Below are positions 44,581 through 52,405 of a DNA stretch of 64,000 nucleotides, in pieces (the stretch's first letter is position 1; each line of letters starts with the position of its first letter). Where the stretch lies: NCBI RefSeq assembly GCF_005144585.1, contig NZ_SSMQ01000014.1, positions 147,963 through 211,962 on the forward strand, written 5' to 3'. Origin of the DNA: Polyangium fumosum (GTDB lineage Bacteria; Myxococcota_A; Polyangia; Polyangiales; Polyangiaceae). Under the pieces are notes generated by a model. The model did no database searches. It had not been told where the DNA came from and saw nothing but the letters and a program-made list of their open reading frames with translations. The translations under genes and the position numbers were made by a program.

Positions 44581-45444
44581 ATGACTTACCGCGATGAAAG
44601 AGACGCCCTCCGCGGGCGGATCCAGGGCCTCGAGCAGGATCTCCAGGACGCCCGGAGTTCCCAGCAGTCGGCCGAAGAGAAACGCGCGCGCATCGAGCAG
44701 ATCGAGGGCCGCATGCGCGAGGCGGAGCAGGACCTGCAAGCCCTCCGGAGCGAGCTCGCCTCGCTCCGGGGCGCGCCGCCGCAGCCGAAAAAGAGCCCCC
44801 TCGTGGTGCCCTTCCTCCTCCTTGGCGGCACGATTCTGCTCGCGATGACCGGCGGCGTCGTGCTCCTGGTCGCCAGGGAGCCGCTGCCGCCCCCGCACGA
44901 GCCCGTCGAATCCCCCGCCGTCGCCACCGCGCCCGTCCCCGTCGTGGAGCCGCCTCGCCCGGAGACGTCCCCCGCGCCGCCGCCCGCGGCCGCGCGTCAG
45001 GTGGCCGCGCGCTGGGAGGGCAAGGTCACCCGCGCGAATGGCTTGCCGCTCGCGCCCGGCGCCTCCTGTGTCGTGCATTCGACCCTCGAAGGAAATGGCG
45101 ACACCGGCCGCGTCGTGGATCTCGCGGTGACGTGCGGCGGGCGCCCCGTGTATGACTCGAAGGACAAGCTCGAAGGAATGAGCATGAACGGATACGGCCT
45201 CGGCGAGGAGGGAGGCAAGGCCCTGGGCACGTTCCGGTATGCCGTACGCTACAGCGATACGGGCGCGCGCTCGGGGCCTCGCACGCAGGTCTCGCTCGAC
45301 TCCACGCAGGGCCAGGGCGCCGTGTGGAGTGACGTCGTCCCGATCTTCCGCGTCGAGTTCCAGCTCCCGACGCTCAGCATGCCGGTGCGCGGCGAGCGTT
45401 TGCTTGCACCGGCGCCCGCGCCGGCCGCTTCCGCAAAGCCGTGA
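44581..45444 (+). CDS. Coiled-coil membrane protein with Pro-rich linker and C-terminal beta domain
   Basis: The 287-residue protein has a charged N-terminal coiled coil (residues 1-66, RDALRGRIQGLEQDLQDA). One membrane helix (about 73-95, LVVPFLLLGGTILLAMTGGVVLLVA) follows, then a Pro-rich spacer and an extracytoplasmic domain (about 140-275) of beta strands (WEGKVTRANG, CVVHSTLEGNG, FRVEFQL) with two cysteines. The topology is type II: cytoplasmic coiled coil, periplasmic C-terminus. No family is recognised. It stands alone between the esterase and the convergent outer-membrane protein genes. Confidence 0.8.
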   Translation: MTYRDERDALRGRIQGLEQDLQDARSSQQSAEEKRARIEQIEGRMREAEQDLQALRSELASLRGAPPQPKKSPLVVPFLLLGGTILLAMTGGVVLLVAREPLPPPHEPVESPAVATAPVPVVEPPRPETSPAPPPAAARQVAARWEGKVTRANGLPLAPGASCVVHSTLEGNGDTGRVVDLAVTCGGRPVYDSKDKLEGMSMNGYGLGEEGGKALGTFRYAVRYSDTGARSGPRTQVSLDSTQGQGAVWSDVVPIFRVEFQLPTLSMPVRGERLLAPAPAPAASAKP

Positions 45445-45471
45445 CGTGACGCCTTCCCGCGCGGGGGCTCG

Positions 45472-46269
45472 TCAGAATGGATAGAGGACCGAATACAGCC
45501 GAAACTCCGCGATCCCGTCGCCGGCGACGGTCGGCTCCGCGGAATCGGCGAGGCTGAAGCGCATCTCCCCGTTCAAGGCGATCCAGTTCCTGGGCCGCCA
45601 GGCGAGCCCGAACCCGAGGCCGCCCTGGAAGAGCACGTTCCGTTTCTGGTTCTCCTCCGAGATGTTCACGCCGATCGTCACCAGCGTCAGGTAGGGCTGG
45701 AGGCGTTTGTTTTCGCGATAAAAAATGAAGGCGTTGAAGAGGATCGGTATGTCCTTGCGATCGATCTCGAAATAGCTGTTGTACCCGGCTTCGAGCTCGA
45801 GTTCGAGATACCCGCCGTACATACGGAGCCCGCCCCCGCCGCCGATTCCAAATTCATTGCGGTTGACGATCCAGAGCGACGAGAACCGCCCGGACATGGC
45901 GAACTCCGGCCCAGGCCCGCCGATCGGCGAAGGGCCACTCTTCGCAGGCGTGGTAGGCGTCACCGGCGGCGTATAGACCGGAGGCGGAGGCGGAGGCGGA
46001 GGCGGAGGCGGAGGCGGCGGCGTAAAGACCGGAGGAGGCGGCGGCGTATAGACCGGCGGAGGAGGCGGCGGCGTATAGACCGGCGGAGGAGGCGGTGTAT
46101 AGACCGGCGGAGGAGGCGGGGGCGGAGGCGGCTTCATCCCCGTGCCCATCGGCCCCGTCGCATACACGTCGGGCACCGAGATCATCAGGTTCGTCGCCGC
46201 GACCGAGACGACAATCACCGCCGGCAAGAGGCGAACACAAAAGCTTCCAGGGCGGCGCTCAGAAGACAT
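45472..46269 (-). CDS. Outer-membrane beta-barrel-like protein with PPPPPVYTPP repeats
   Basis: The 265-residue protein has a signal-like N-terminal helix. An extreme proline-rich rod (residues 47-108, PPPPPVYTPP units) follows. The last 150 residues are of alternating aromatic/polar strands (GGYLELELEAGYNSYFEI, FIFYRENKRLQPYLTLV, ENQKRNVLFQGGLGFGLA) ending in F, the hallmark of a small outer-membrane barrel. The rod could span the periplasm or peptidoglycan. The start overlaps the end of the preceding barrel-protein gene by 11 bases, making this the fourth gene of the PilT-type operon. Confidence 0.8.
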   Translation of the reverse strand: MSSERRPGSFCVRLLPAVIVVSVAATNLMISVPDVYATGPMGTGMKPPPPPPPPPVYTPPPPPVYTPPPPPPVYTPPPPPVFTPPPPPPPPPPPPPPVYTPPVTPTTPAKSGPSPIGGPGPEFAMSGRFSSLWIVNRNEFGIGGGGGLRMYGGYLELELEAGYNSYFEIDRKDIPILFNAFIFYRENKRLQPYLTLVTIGVNISEENQKRNVLFQGGLGFGLAWRPRNWIALNGEMRFSLADSAEPTVAGDGIAEFRLYSVLYPF

Positions 46270-46882
46270 ACACGACCCCCACGAGCTTCGCCTCGACGAT
46301 CCCTTCGGCCCCGAGGGGGCCTCCTCCCGGCGCGACGTACCCGCCGCCTTTCACCTGGGCGCCCAGGAAAAACGTCCTCGTCCGATACCCGACGCCGAAT
46401 CCACCACCCATGTGCCACCGCGTGTCGCGCCCCGCGTCCACCTGACCGAGCGAGCGGCCCGCCGCGGCGAGGATGTACGGCTGCCACTTCCCCGACGCGA
46501 GGTGGAGAAGGAACGAACCGCCATAACTGAGCTCGTAATGGTTCTCCCCGAGATAGCGGTCGTAGCCGATGTCGAACTCGAATTCGAGCGGCATGTAGCT
46601 TGCTGGTCTCGACGGATACGAGAGCGGGTGCATGCGGATCACCGCGCCCCCGCCCATCGCGAACGTCCCGCGCGGGATGTTGTAGAGCGTCGCGAACCGC
46701 GGGCCGACCCCGAGCGTGCCCCAATAGACCTCCCGCCCGCGGTACCGCGTGTACGTGGCCTGCGACGGCCCCGTCGGCATGGGCACGGGCGCGGGCGCGA
46801 CTTGCTGCGCGTGGGACGCCGCGGGCCACACCAACGCGCCCGTGAGCGCGCAGGCGAAGGCGGCTTTCGAGATGCGCATCAT
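46259..46882 (-). CDS. Outer-membrane beta-barrel-like protein
   Basis: This 207-residue protein has a signal peptide (MMRISKAAFACALTGALVWPAASHAQQ). A short Pro-rich spacer leads to a barrel-like domain of aromatic strands (YWGTLGVGPRFATLYNI, LEFEFDIGYDRYLGENHYELSYGGSF, TFFLGAQVKGGGYVA) ending in VVYVF. It is a paralogue in style of the next gene. The start is the first ATG of ATGATG, where TGA ends the PilT-type gene, so translation is coupled to the ATPase. A link between a cytoplasmic ATPase and two outer-membrane proteins suggests an envelope machine. Confidence 0.8.
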   Translation of the reverse strand: MMRISKAAFACALTGALVWPAASHAQQVAPAPVPMPTGPSQATYTRYRGREVYWGTLGVGPRFATLYNIPRGTFAMGGGAVIRMHPLSYPSRPASYMPLEFEFDIGYDRYLGENHYELSYGGSFLLHLASGKWQPYILAAAGRSLGQVDAGRDTRWHMGGGFGVGYRTRTFFLGAQVKGGGYVAPGGGPLGAEGIVEAKLVGVVYVF

Positions 46883-47952
46883 CCCCCCGCGAGCCGCTGC
46901 GCGACGACCTTCTGGAAGCTCTCCTTGTCGATCGCCTTTTCGAGCGCGACCTCGGGCGAGATCGTCCCTTTTTGCATGAGCCGCTCGAGCGCCATATCCA
47001 TCGTCTGCATCCCTTGCGCCTGGCCCGCCTGCATGATGTTCGGGATCTGGAACGTCTTGCCCTCGCGGACCATCGCCGCGAGCGCCGACGAGCCCACGAG
47101 GATCTCGTGCGCGGCGACGCGCCCCTTGCCGTCCGCCGTCTTGAGGAGCTGCTGGGCCACGATGGCCACGAGGCTCTCCGCGAGCATGCCCCGCACCTGC
47201 GGTTGTTCGTCCGCGGGGAAGGCGTTGATGATGCGGTCGATCGTCGCCGCCGCGCTGTTCGTGTGCACGGTGCCGAAGACGAGGACGCCGAAGCTCGCGA
47301 GCTGGAGCGCGAGCTTCATGGTCTCGTTCGTGCGGAGCTCGCCGATGAGGATCACGTCCGCGTTCTCGCGGCCCGCGCTGCGAATCGCGGTCGCGAAGCT
47401 CGACGCGTGTGGCCCGACCTCGCGGTGCGTGACCTGCGACATCTTCGGCGGGTGCACGAACTCGACCGGATCCTCGATCGTCAGGATGTGGCAAGGCCGC
47501 GTCGTGTTGATGTGATCGATCATCGCCGCGAGCGTCGTCGACTTGCCGCTGCCCGTCGGGCCCGTGACGAGCAAGAGCCCGGCGCGTTTGTCCGCGAGCT
47601 TGCGCACGACCGGCGGGCAGCCGAGATCGTCGAGCGTGAGGATCTTCGTGGGGATGATGCGGAAGACCGCGGCGAGCCCTGTGATCTTGTAGAAATAGTT
47701 CGCCCGGAAGCGCGCCTTGTCCTCGTACTGGTAGGCGAAATCGAGGTCGAGCTCGGTCGTGATCTTGGTGCGCTCCTCGGGCGAGGTGATCTCGAAGAGC
47801 AACTCCTCCATCTCGGCCTCGTCGATCGGCGCGTCGCGCAGCGGCACGAGCTCTCCACGCGCGCGGAGGAGCGGCGGGTAGCCGACGCCGAGGTGCAGGT
47901 CGCTGCCCTTCTTCGCGAGCAGCTCGTCGAAGAGCCGGTCGATGCGGGCCAT
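46879..47952 (-). CDS. PilT-family secretion/retraction ATPase
   Basis: This 357-residue AAA ATPase is of the PilT/GspE superfamily. The N-terminal PAS-like domain reads LLAKKGSDLHLGVGYPP, Walker A is GPTGSGKS (131-138), the Asp box is ILTIEDPVEFVH, Walker B VILIGELRT and the His box FGTVHTNSA. The length and the C-terminal AIRSAGRE .. LVAIVAQQLL order fit PilT rather than PilB. PilT powers pilus retraction and twitching. Here it overlaps by one base a second PilT-like ATPase gene and is coupled to two outer-membrane proteins, not to pil genes, so it may serve a different machine such as a PilT paralogue. Confidence 0.93.
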   Translation of the reverse strand: MARIDRLFDELLAKKGSDLHLGVGYPPLLRARGELVPLRDAPIDEAEMEELLFEITSPEERTKITTELDLDFAYQYEDKARFRANYFYKITGLAAVFRIIPTKILTLDDLGCPPVVRKLADKRAGLLLVTGPTGSGKSTTLAAMIDHINTTRPCHILTIEDPVEFVHPPKMSQVTHREVGPHASSFATAIRSAGRENADVILIGELRTNETMKLALQLASFGVLVFGTVHTNSAAATIDRIINAFPADEQPQVRGMLAESLVAIVAQQLLKTADGKGRVAAHEILVGSSALAAMVREGKTFQIPNIMQAGQAQGMQTMDMALERLMQKGTISPEVALEKAIDKESFQKVVAQRLAGG

Positions 47953-49808
47953 CACGCGCCTCCCTTCTTGCCGAAGAGCGCGCCGGCGCGCCCGAGCAGG
48001 CCCTTGTTCGCCTCGGGCTCGGCTGGCTTCGGGGGCTCGCCGGGCGGGGCCTGCGGCAAAGCCGGTGCGCGCTTGCCCGCGATCGTGGCTTCGAGCTCGT
48101 CCGGGGCCTCGGCGACGAGGAGCGCGTCTTCGAGCGAGGTCTTGCCCACGCGGACAAGCTCGGCGAGCGAGTCGTCGAGCCGCACGATGCCGAAGCCCTT
48201 GCCGCGCTGCTGCAAGCTCGGGATCTGCCAGGTCTTGCTCTCGCGGATGAGGTTCCAGAGCGGCACGGATCCGGGGAGCATCTCGGCGGCGGCGATCATG
48301 CCGGGGCCGTCCTTCCGCGGCAGGAGGCGCTGGCTCACGACGAGCCGCAGGCCACCGGCGAGCGTCACGCGCACCTGCTGCTGATCGCCGGGCGGGAAGA
48401 GGTCGATGAGCCGATCGATGGTCTTCGCCGCGCTCGGCGTGTTCATCGTGCCGAGCACGAGGTGCCCGGTCTCGCTCGCGGAGAGCGCCATGCGCACGGT
48501 CTCCGTGTCGCGCAGCTCGCCCACGACGATGACGTCCGGATCCTCGCGGAGAGATGCTTTGAGGGCCGAGGGAAACGTCCGCGTGTGCGAACCGACCTCG
48601 CGCTGGCTCATCATGGCCTTCTTGCGCGGGTGGACGTACTCGATCGGGTCCTCGACCGTGATGACGTGGTGCGAGGTCTCGCGGTTGATGATGTCGACGA
48701 GCGCGGCGAGCGTCGTGGTTTTGCCGTGCCCCGTGGGCCCGGTGATCACGATGAGGCCCTGGTGGTGGCGCGTCGCGAGCGCGATGGCGTCGGGCAGGCC
48801 GAGCTCGGCGAGGGTCGGGATCTCCCGCGAGACGAGGCGGAACGAGGCCTTGAGCCCGGTGCGCTGGCGCGTGACGTTGACGCGCGCGCGGCCGATGCGC
48901 GGGTCGTCGAGCGCGAAATCGCACGAGCCGTCGAGCGCGAGCTGGGTGCGCAGGCGCTCGGGGATGCGCGACTCCAGCATTCGCTCGAGGGCTTGCGGCT
49001 CGACCACCGGGCCCTGCGGGACGAGCTTGCCCGAGACGCGGAGGAGCGGCGGACGATCCGCGACGAGGTGCAGATCACTCGCGCCCTCCGCGCGCGCCCG
49101 GAGCAGGACGTCGTCGAGCGCGAGCGTGGCGAAATGGGCGGCGCTCGCCGCGGCCGCGAGGAGCGTGGGATCGGCCGGATCGTCGAGCGTGATGGAGAAG
49201 TTCCGCGGGCGTGGCGTGTCCTTCCGCGCGGGCGGGGCGCGGTGCTCGTCGAGATCGAGCTCGAACGAGGGCGACGCGGCGATCCCAGGGGCCACTGCGA
49301 TCTTGTCGGCGGACGGCAGCGTGGCCTGCGGCGGCGGGGCGGGCGCCTGGGGAGGCGCGTCCTCGTTGAGGTCGCCCCACATGAGCTCCGGCGGCGGCGC
49401 GCCCGGCTTCGTGACGCCCGCGGATGGCGCGGGCTTTCGCGGCGTGGGTTTCGGCGGCGGGACGGCACCACCTGCGGTCGCGGCGGACGCGTCTTTGCGC
49501 GGATCCTGGGCGAGCCGCATGAGCCGGGCTTGCACGGCGTTCGCGTTTCGCACGGCCGCGATGGCGACCGCGCCGATGCCGTCCACGCGGCAGCCCCACT
49601 GCACGGGCTTCGGGCCGAGGTTTTCGAGGTGGCGGCCTCCGCCGGCCGTGGTGAGGAGCCCTAGGATGTCGTCGGTCGAGAGGATCTTCCGGTCGACGAT
49701 CTCGTAGGTGCCGCCGATCTTGACGCAGGGATTTCGGCCCGTGGCGAGGGCGACCTCGGTGACGTCGGGGCGGAGGAGGTTCTCGAGCAGGGCTTTGAGC
49801 TGGGGCAT
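47952..49808 (-). CDS. PilT-like ATPase with an extra N-terminal domain
   Basis: The 618-residue protein ends in a complete PilT-type ATPase (GASDLHLVADRPP at about 235; Walker A GPTGHGKT 357-364; Asp box VITVEDPIEYVH; VIVVGELRD; LGTMNTPSA, where the His-box histidine is replaced). Residues 1-100 look like a second, divergent PilT N-terminal domain (TEVALATGRNPCVKIGGTYE, ILSTDDILGLL) without its own ATPase. A Pro-rich linker of about 100 residues follows. Missing the His-box histidine may impair hydrolysis, suggesting a regulatory partner of the downstream PilT. It is the first gene of the four-gene operon. Confidence 0.88.
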   Translation of the reverse strand: MPQLKALLENLLRPDVTEVALATGRNPCVKIGGTYEIVDRKILSTDDILGLLTTAGGGRHLENLGPKPVQWGCRVDGIGAVAIAAVRNANAVQARLMRLAQDPRKDASAATAGGAVPPPKPTPRKPAPSAGVTKPGAPPPELMWGDLNEDAPPQAPAPPPQATLPSADKIAVAPGIAASPSFELDLDEHRAPPARKDTPRPRNFSITLDDPADPTLLAAAASAAHFATLALDDVLLRARAEGASDLHLVADRPPLLRVSGKLVPQGPVVEPQALERMLESRIPERLRTQLALDGSCDFALDDPRIGRARVNVTRQRTGLKASFRLVSREIPTLAELGLPDAIALATRHHQGLIVITGPTGHGKTTTLAALVDIINRETSHHVITVEDPIEYVHPRKKAMMSQREVGSHTRTFPSALKASLREDPDVIVVGELRDTETVRMALSASETGHLVLGTMNTPSAAKTIDRLIDLFPPGDQQQVRVTLAGGLRLVVSQRLLPRKDGPGMIAAAEMLPGSVPLWNLIRESKTWQIPSLQQRGKGFGIVRLDDSLAELVRVGKTSLEDALLVAEAPDELEATIAGKRAPALPQAPPGEPPKPAEPEANKGLLGRAGALFGKKGGA

Positions 49809-50107
49809 CGCTTGGCGGAGCGCGGGGGAGGGGCATCGTAACGGAGGGGTCGATGTTTCGGCAAGGACGGCGCCGTCCGCGAAACCATCGCCGCAGATCG
49901 CGATGGAACACGCGTTCGGGATCCTGTGGCTCATCACCCAGACCGCGCCCGGCAGGCGGGCTTGATCGCCGGCATTCCGAGAAAAAGGGTCGGGTTCGTC
50001 CGGGCGCGCCCTGCGGCGGGTCCCCAGGGCGACGCGTTTTGCGCGTTTGCATCGGTTCCACCTGGCCAAACCGATCCCGGCGCCCTACGATGGGGCGTGT
50101 CCGAGCC

Positions 50108-50827
50108 ATGAAGATCGATATCCCCCGTTCCTGGCAAAAGGTCCTCGCGGCCGAGCTCTCGCGCCCCTCGTTCGCCGAGCTCGGCGCGTTCGTCGACGAG
50201 GAGCGGAAAAACCACCTGGTGTTTCCGCCCGAGGACGAGGTGTGGAATGCGTTCAAGGAGACCCCGTACGAGAAGGTCCGCGTGGCCCTGCTCGGCCAGG
50301 ATCCTTACGTGGGCCCAGGGCAGGCGCACGGGCTCTGCTTTTCGGTTTGTCACGCCCAGCGAATCCCGCCCTCGCTCGCGAACATGTTCCGCGAGCTGCG
50401 CGAGGACATCCCCGGCTTCGAGGTGCCCGACCACGGCTGCCTCGAACCCTGGGCGGCGCAGGGGGTTTTTCTCTTGAATACGATCCTGACGGTGCGGGCC
50501 GGCGAGGCGGGGTCGCACCGCGGCAAGGGCTGGGAGACGTTCACGGACGGCGTGATTTCGGCCCTGTCGGCGCGAAAGGAGCCGGTCGTTTTTGCGCTCT
50601 TCGGGGCGCACGCGCAGAAAAAGGCGCGCCTCGTCGATACGTCGAGGAACCCCATCGTCAAGACAGGCCACCCCTCGCCGCTCTCGGTGCGGAGTTTTTC
50701 CGGGACGAGGCCGTTCTCCGCCATCAACGCGGCGCTTCGCTCGCTGGGAAAACCCGAGATCGATTGGAGGTTGCCCCCGCGGCGGGAGCTCGGCGCGGGG
50801 TTGGTTGGCCAGGATCACTCCCCGTAG
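50108..50827 (+). CDS. ung: Uracil-DNA glycosylase (family 1)
   Basis: This 239-residue DNA repair enzyme excises uracil from DNA. The water-activating loop is GQDPYVGPGQAHGLCFS with catalytic D65. The uracil-binding stretch FLLNTILTVRAGEAGSH and the DNA-intercalating loop with the catalytic histidine, HPSPLS, are present. The fifth residue after the catalytic Gln-Asp motif is Val where family members normally have His (GQDPYH). The ATG at 50108 gives the normal N-terminus; an upstream ATG at 50090 would add six residues. It is a single gene divergent from the PilT-type operon. Confidence 0.95.
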   Translation: MKIDIPRSWQKVLAAELSRPSFAELGAFVDEERKNHLVFPPEDEVWNAFKETPYEKVRVALLGQDPYVGPGQAHGLCFSVCHAQRIPPSLANMFRELREDIPGFEVPDHGCLEPWAAQGVFLLNTILTVRAGEAGSHRGKGWETFTDGVISALSARKEPVVFALFGAHAQKKARLVDTSRNPIVKTGHPSPLSVRSFSGTRPFSAINAALRSLGKPEIDWRLPPRRELGAGLVGQDHSP

Positions 50828-51021
50828 AGGGACGGAGATGGCACGTACGCACCTTCGTGCTTGACCCGTCGTGCGAGCGTTCGCGCAACCTCGTGCGCCT
50901 CCAGGCTCTTCGTCTTTCTGGGGGCCTGTGCATCGGGGCAAGGCGATGGGAATCCTTCTTTCGATGGGGCGCTGGGCGTCCCCTTTGCGCCGCCGAGGGG
51001 CCTCCGCCCGGTCCCCCCAAC

Positions 51022-51057
51022 GGCCAGCGCCCTCGTCAAGAGAAAGCGCTGGCCTTT
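51022..51057. terminator. Terminator-like hairpin between ung and an unknown gene
   Basis: GGCCAGCGC (51022-51030) and GCGCTGGCC (51046-51054) form a perfect 9-bp stem with a 15-base loop, followed by TTT on the plus strand. It lies 22 bases beyond the stop of the minus-strand gene at 51079. The rest of 50828-51078 holds nothing convincing. Confidence 0.5.
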
Positions 51058-51078
51058 CACGGCCGTCCTGCGCTCGGC

Positions 51079-51894
51079 TCAGCCGCCCGTCGCCTCCTCC
51101 GGGAGCTGCTCCTCGCCCGTCTTCGGATCGATATCGGGCGCGCTCCTGCGCGCGCGGATGTGGCTCCGGATCGCCTCGTTTTGCTTCACCACGGGCGCGA
51201 GCAGCGCGGCGCGCTTCTGCGCGTGATCGCCCGTCGGCTCGTCGTACGTGCCGAGGATCTTGGCCACGATCCGCAAAAGGTAATTCTGCCCGGCCTCGCG
51301 CGCGGCCTTCACCATGCCAAAATCGAGGTCGTCGGTGGACTTCAAGGCCTCGTCGTACTTCATGACGAGCTTCGTGATACGCGCGGCATTGACGCCGAGG
51401 CCGAGCTTCTGAACGAGCGGCGCGAGCTCGCCCTGGAGTTTCCCCACGATCGCATGCACGGCGATGAGCTCGACGTCGTAGGGGGCGTTCGTGATCGCGG
51501 CGACGCCATTGGGGAAGACGGCGTGGAGGAGCGTCTCCACATCGGCGATGAGCTCCTTGTCCTCGTCCTCGTCGGCGCCCTTGAGGAGCGCCTCCCCCGC
51601 GCCGCGGAAGCCGGAAAGCGCGTTGTCGAGCTGAATGTCGAGCCGCTGGAGTGCTTTTTGAGCACGAACCTGCTTCGCCGAAGGCTTGCCGGTCCGCCGC
51701 TTCGTGGCCCAGCGCTGCTCGAGCGCGAAGGTCTTCTCGTCGGCCGCGATGGCCTCCGCGACGAGCGCGTCGATGGCAGGCGCGGGGAGGGCCTTCGCGA
51801 TGTCGTACACGCGATGAAACGTGTAGACACGGCGGCCGGTTGGAAATCGCACCAAATTGAAGAAATCCGTGAGATTGGCGAGCATGGCCGGCAT
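51079..51894 (-). CDS. Helical protein of unknown function
   Basis: This 271-residue soluble protein is almost entirely helical, with no signal peptide or membrane segment. It starts MPAMLANLTDFF or MLANLTDFF three codons later. A basic middle part (WATKRRTGKPSAKQVRAQK) is followed by an acidic stretch (KGADEDEDKE) and a regular helical C-terminal half. It matches no family I know. It is flanked by long non-coding stretches, so it is probably a monocistronic gene. Confidence 0.75.
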   Translation of the reverse strand: MPAMLANLTDFFNLVRFPTGRRVYTFHRVYDIAKALPAPAIDALVAEAIAADEKTFALEQRWATKRRTGKPSAKQVRAQKALQRLDIQLDNALSGFRGAGEALLKGADEDEDKELIADVETLLHAVFPNGVAAITNAPYDVELIAVHAIVGKLQGELAPLVQKLGLGVNAARITKLVMKYDEALKSTDDLDFGMVKAAREAGQNYLLRIVAKILGTYDEPTGDHAQKRAALLAPVVKQNEAIRSHIRARRSAPDIDPKTGEEQLPEEATGG

Positions 51895-52405
51895 GGTCGC
51901 TGGGAGACGGCGGGCGCGTCAAGGCGAACGTGGCCCTCGGGGAGGGCCTTCGACGTTGAAATCTTGCGTGCGGAAACGCCCGGGAGGGCTCGGCGCGGGC
52001 AAGGATGCGCGACCCAGGGGCGCACGGTGGTCTCGTCGCGACGGCGAGCGACTCCGCGAGGCCCACCTTCAGGCCTCCACGCGGGAGGGCACGCGCGGGA
52101 GAGCCCCTGCGACACCTCGAAGGCTCGAGCGCCGCGCGTGAGGGCGAGCCGCCGCCCGGGGGAGCGATGACCTCCAGCGGTCATGCAAGGGGCGGGGGGA
52201 GGCCAGGCGAAGAGGGGGCGCGCCCGCGGGCGGGGCCCGTGGAGGATGATGCATGAGGGGGCGCGCCCAGGGGAGGCCCTCATCGAGCGCTTCGGTCGGT
52301 GGAGGGGGCCCAAACGGGGGGCGCTGGGTGGATTTGGTACGCGCGTCGCTGCCGCGATCGACCCTCCCGCCAGGCGCGTCCGTGGGCTAGCCTCGCGCCC
52401 CCGCC
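51895..52405. other. Intergenic region before the restriction-modification gene
   Basis: No gene is supported in these 511 bases. GGCCCTC (51932-51938) and GAGGGCC (51942-51948) form a perfect stem-loop about 40 bases before the minus-strand unknown gene. The rest is GC-rich without a clear promoter; the Type IIG gene's promoter must be here but cannot be picked by eye. Confidence 0.5.

Noticed and set aside
50861..51226. 121-codon ORF with a lipoprotein-like start (FVFLGACAS)
   Set aside because: It overlaps the unknown minus-strand gene, runs through the hairpin at 51022 and has no ribosome site.
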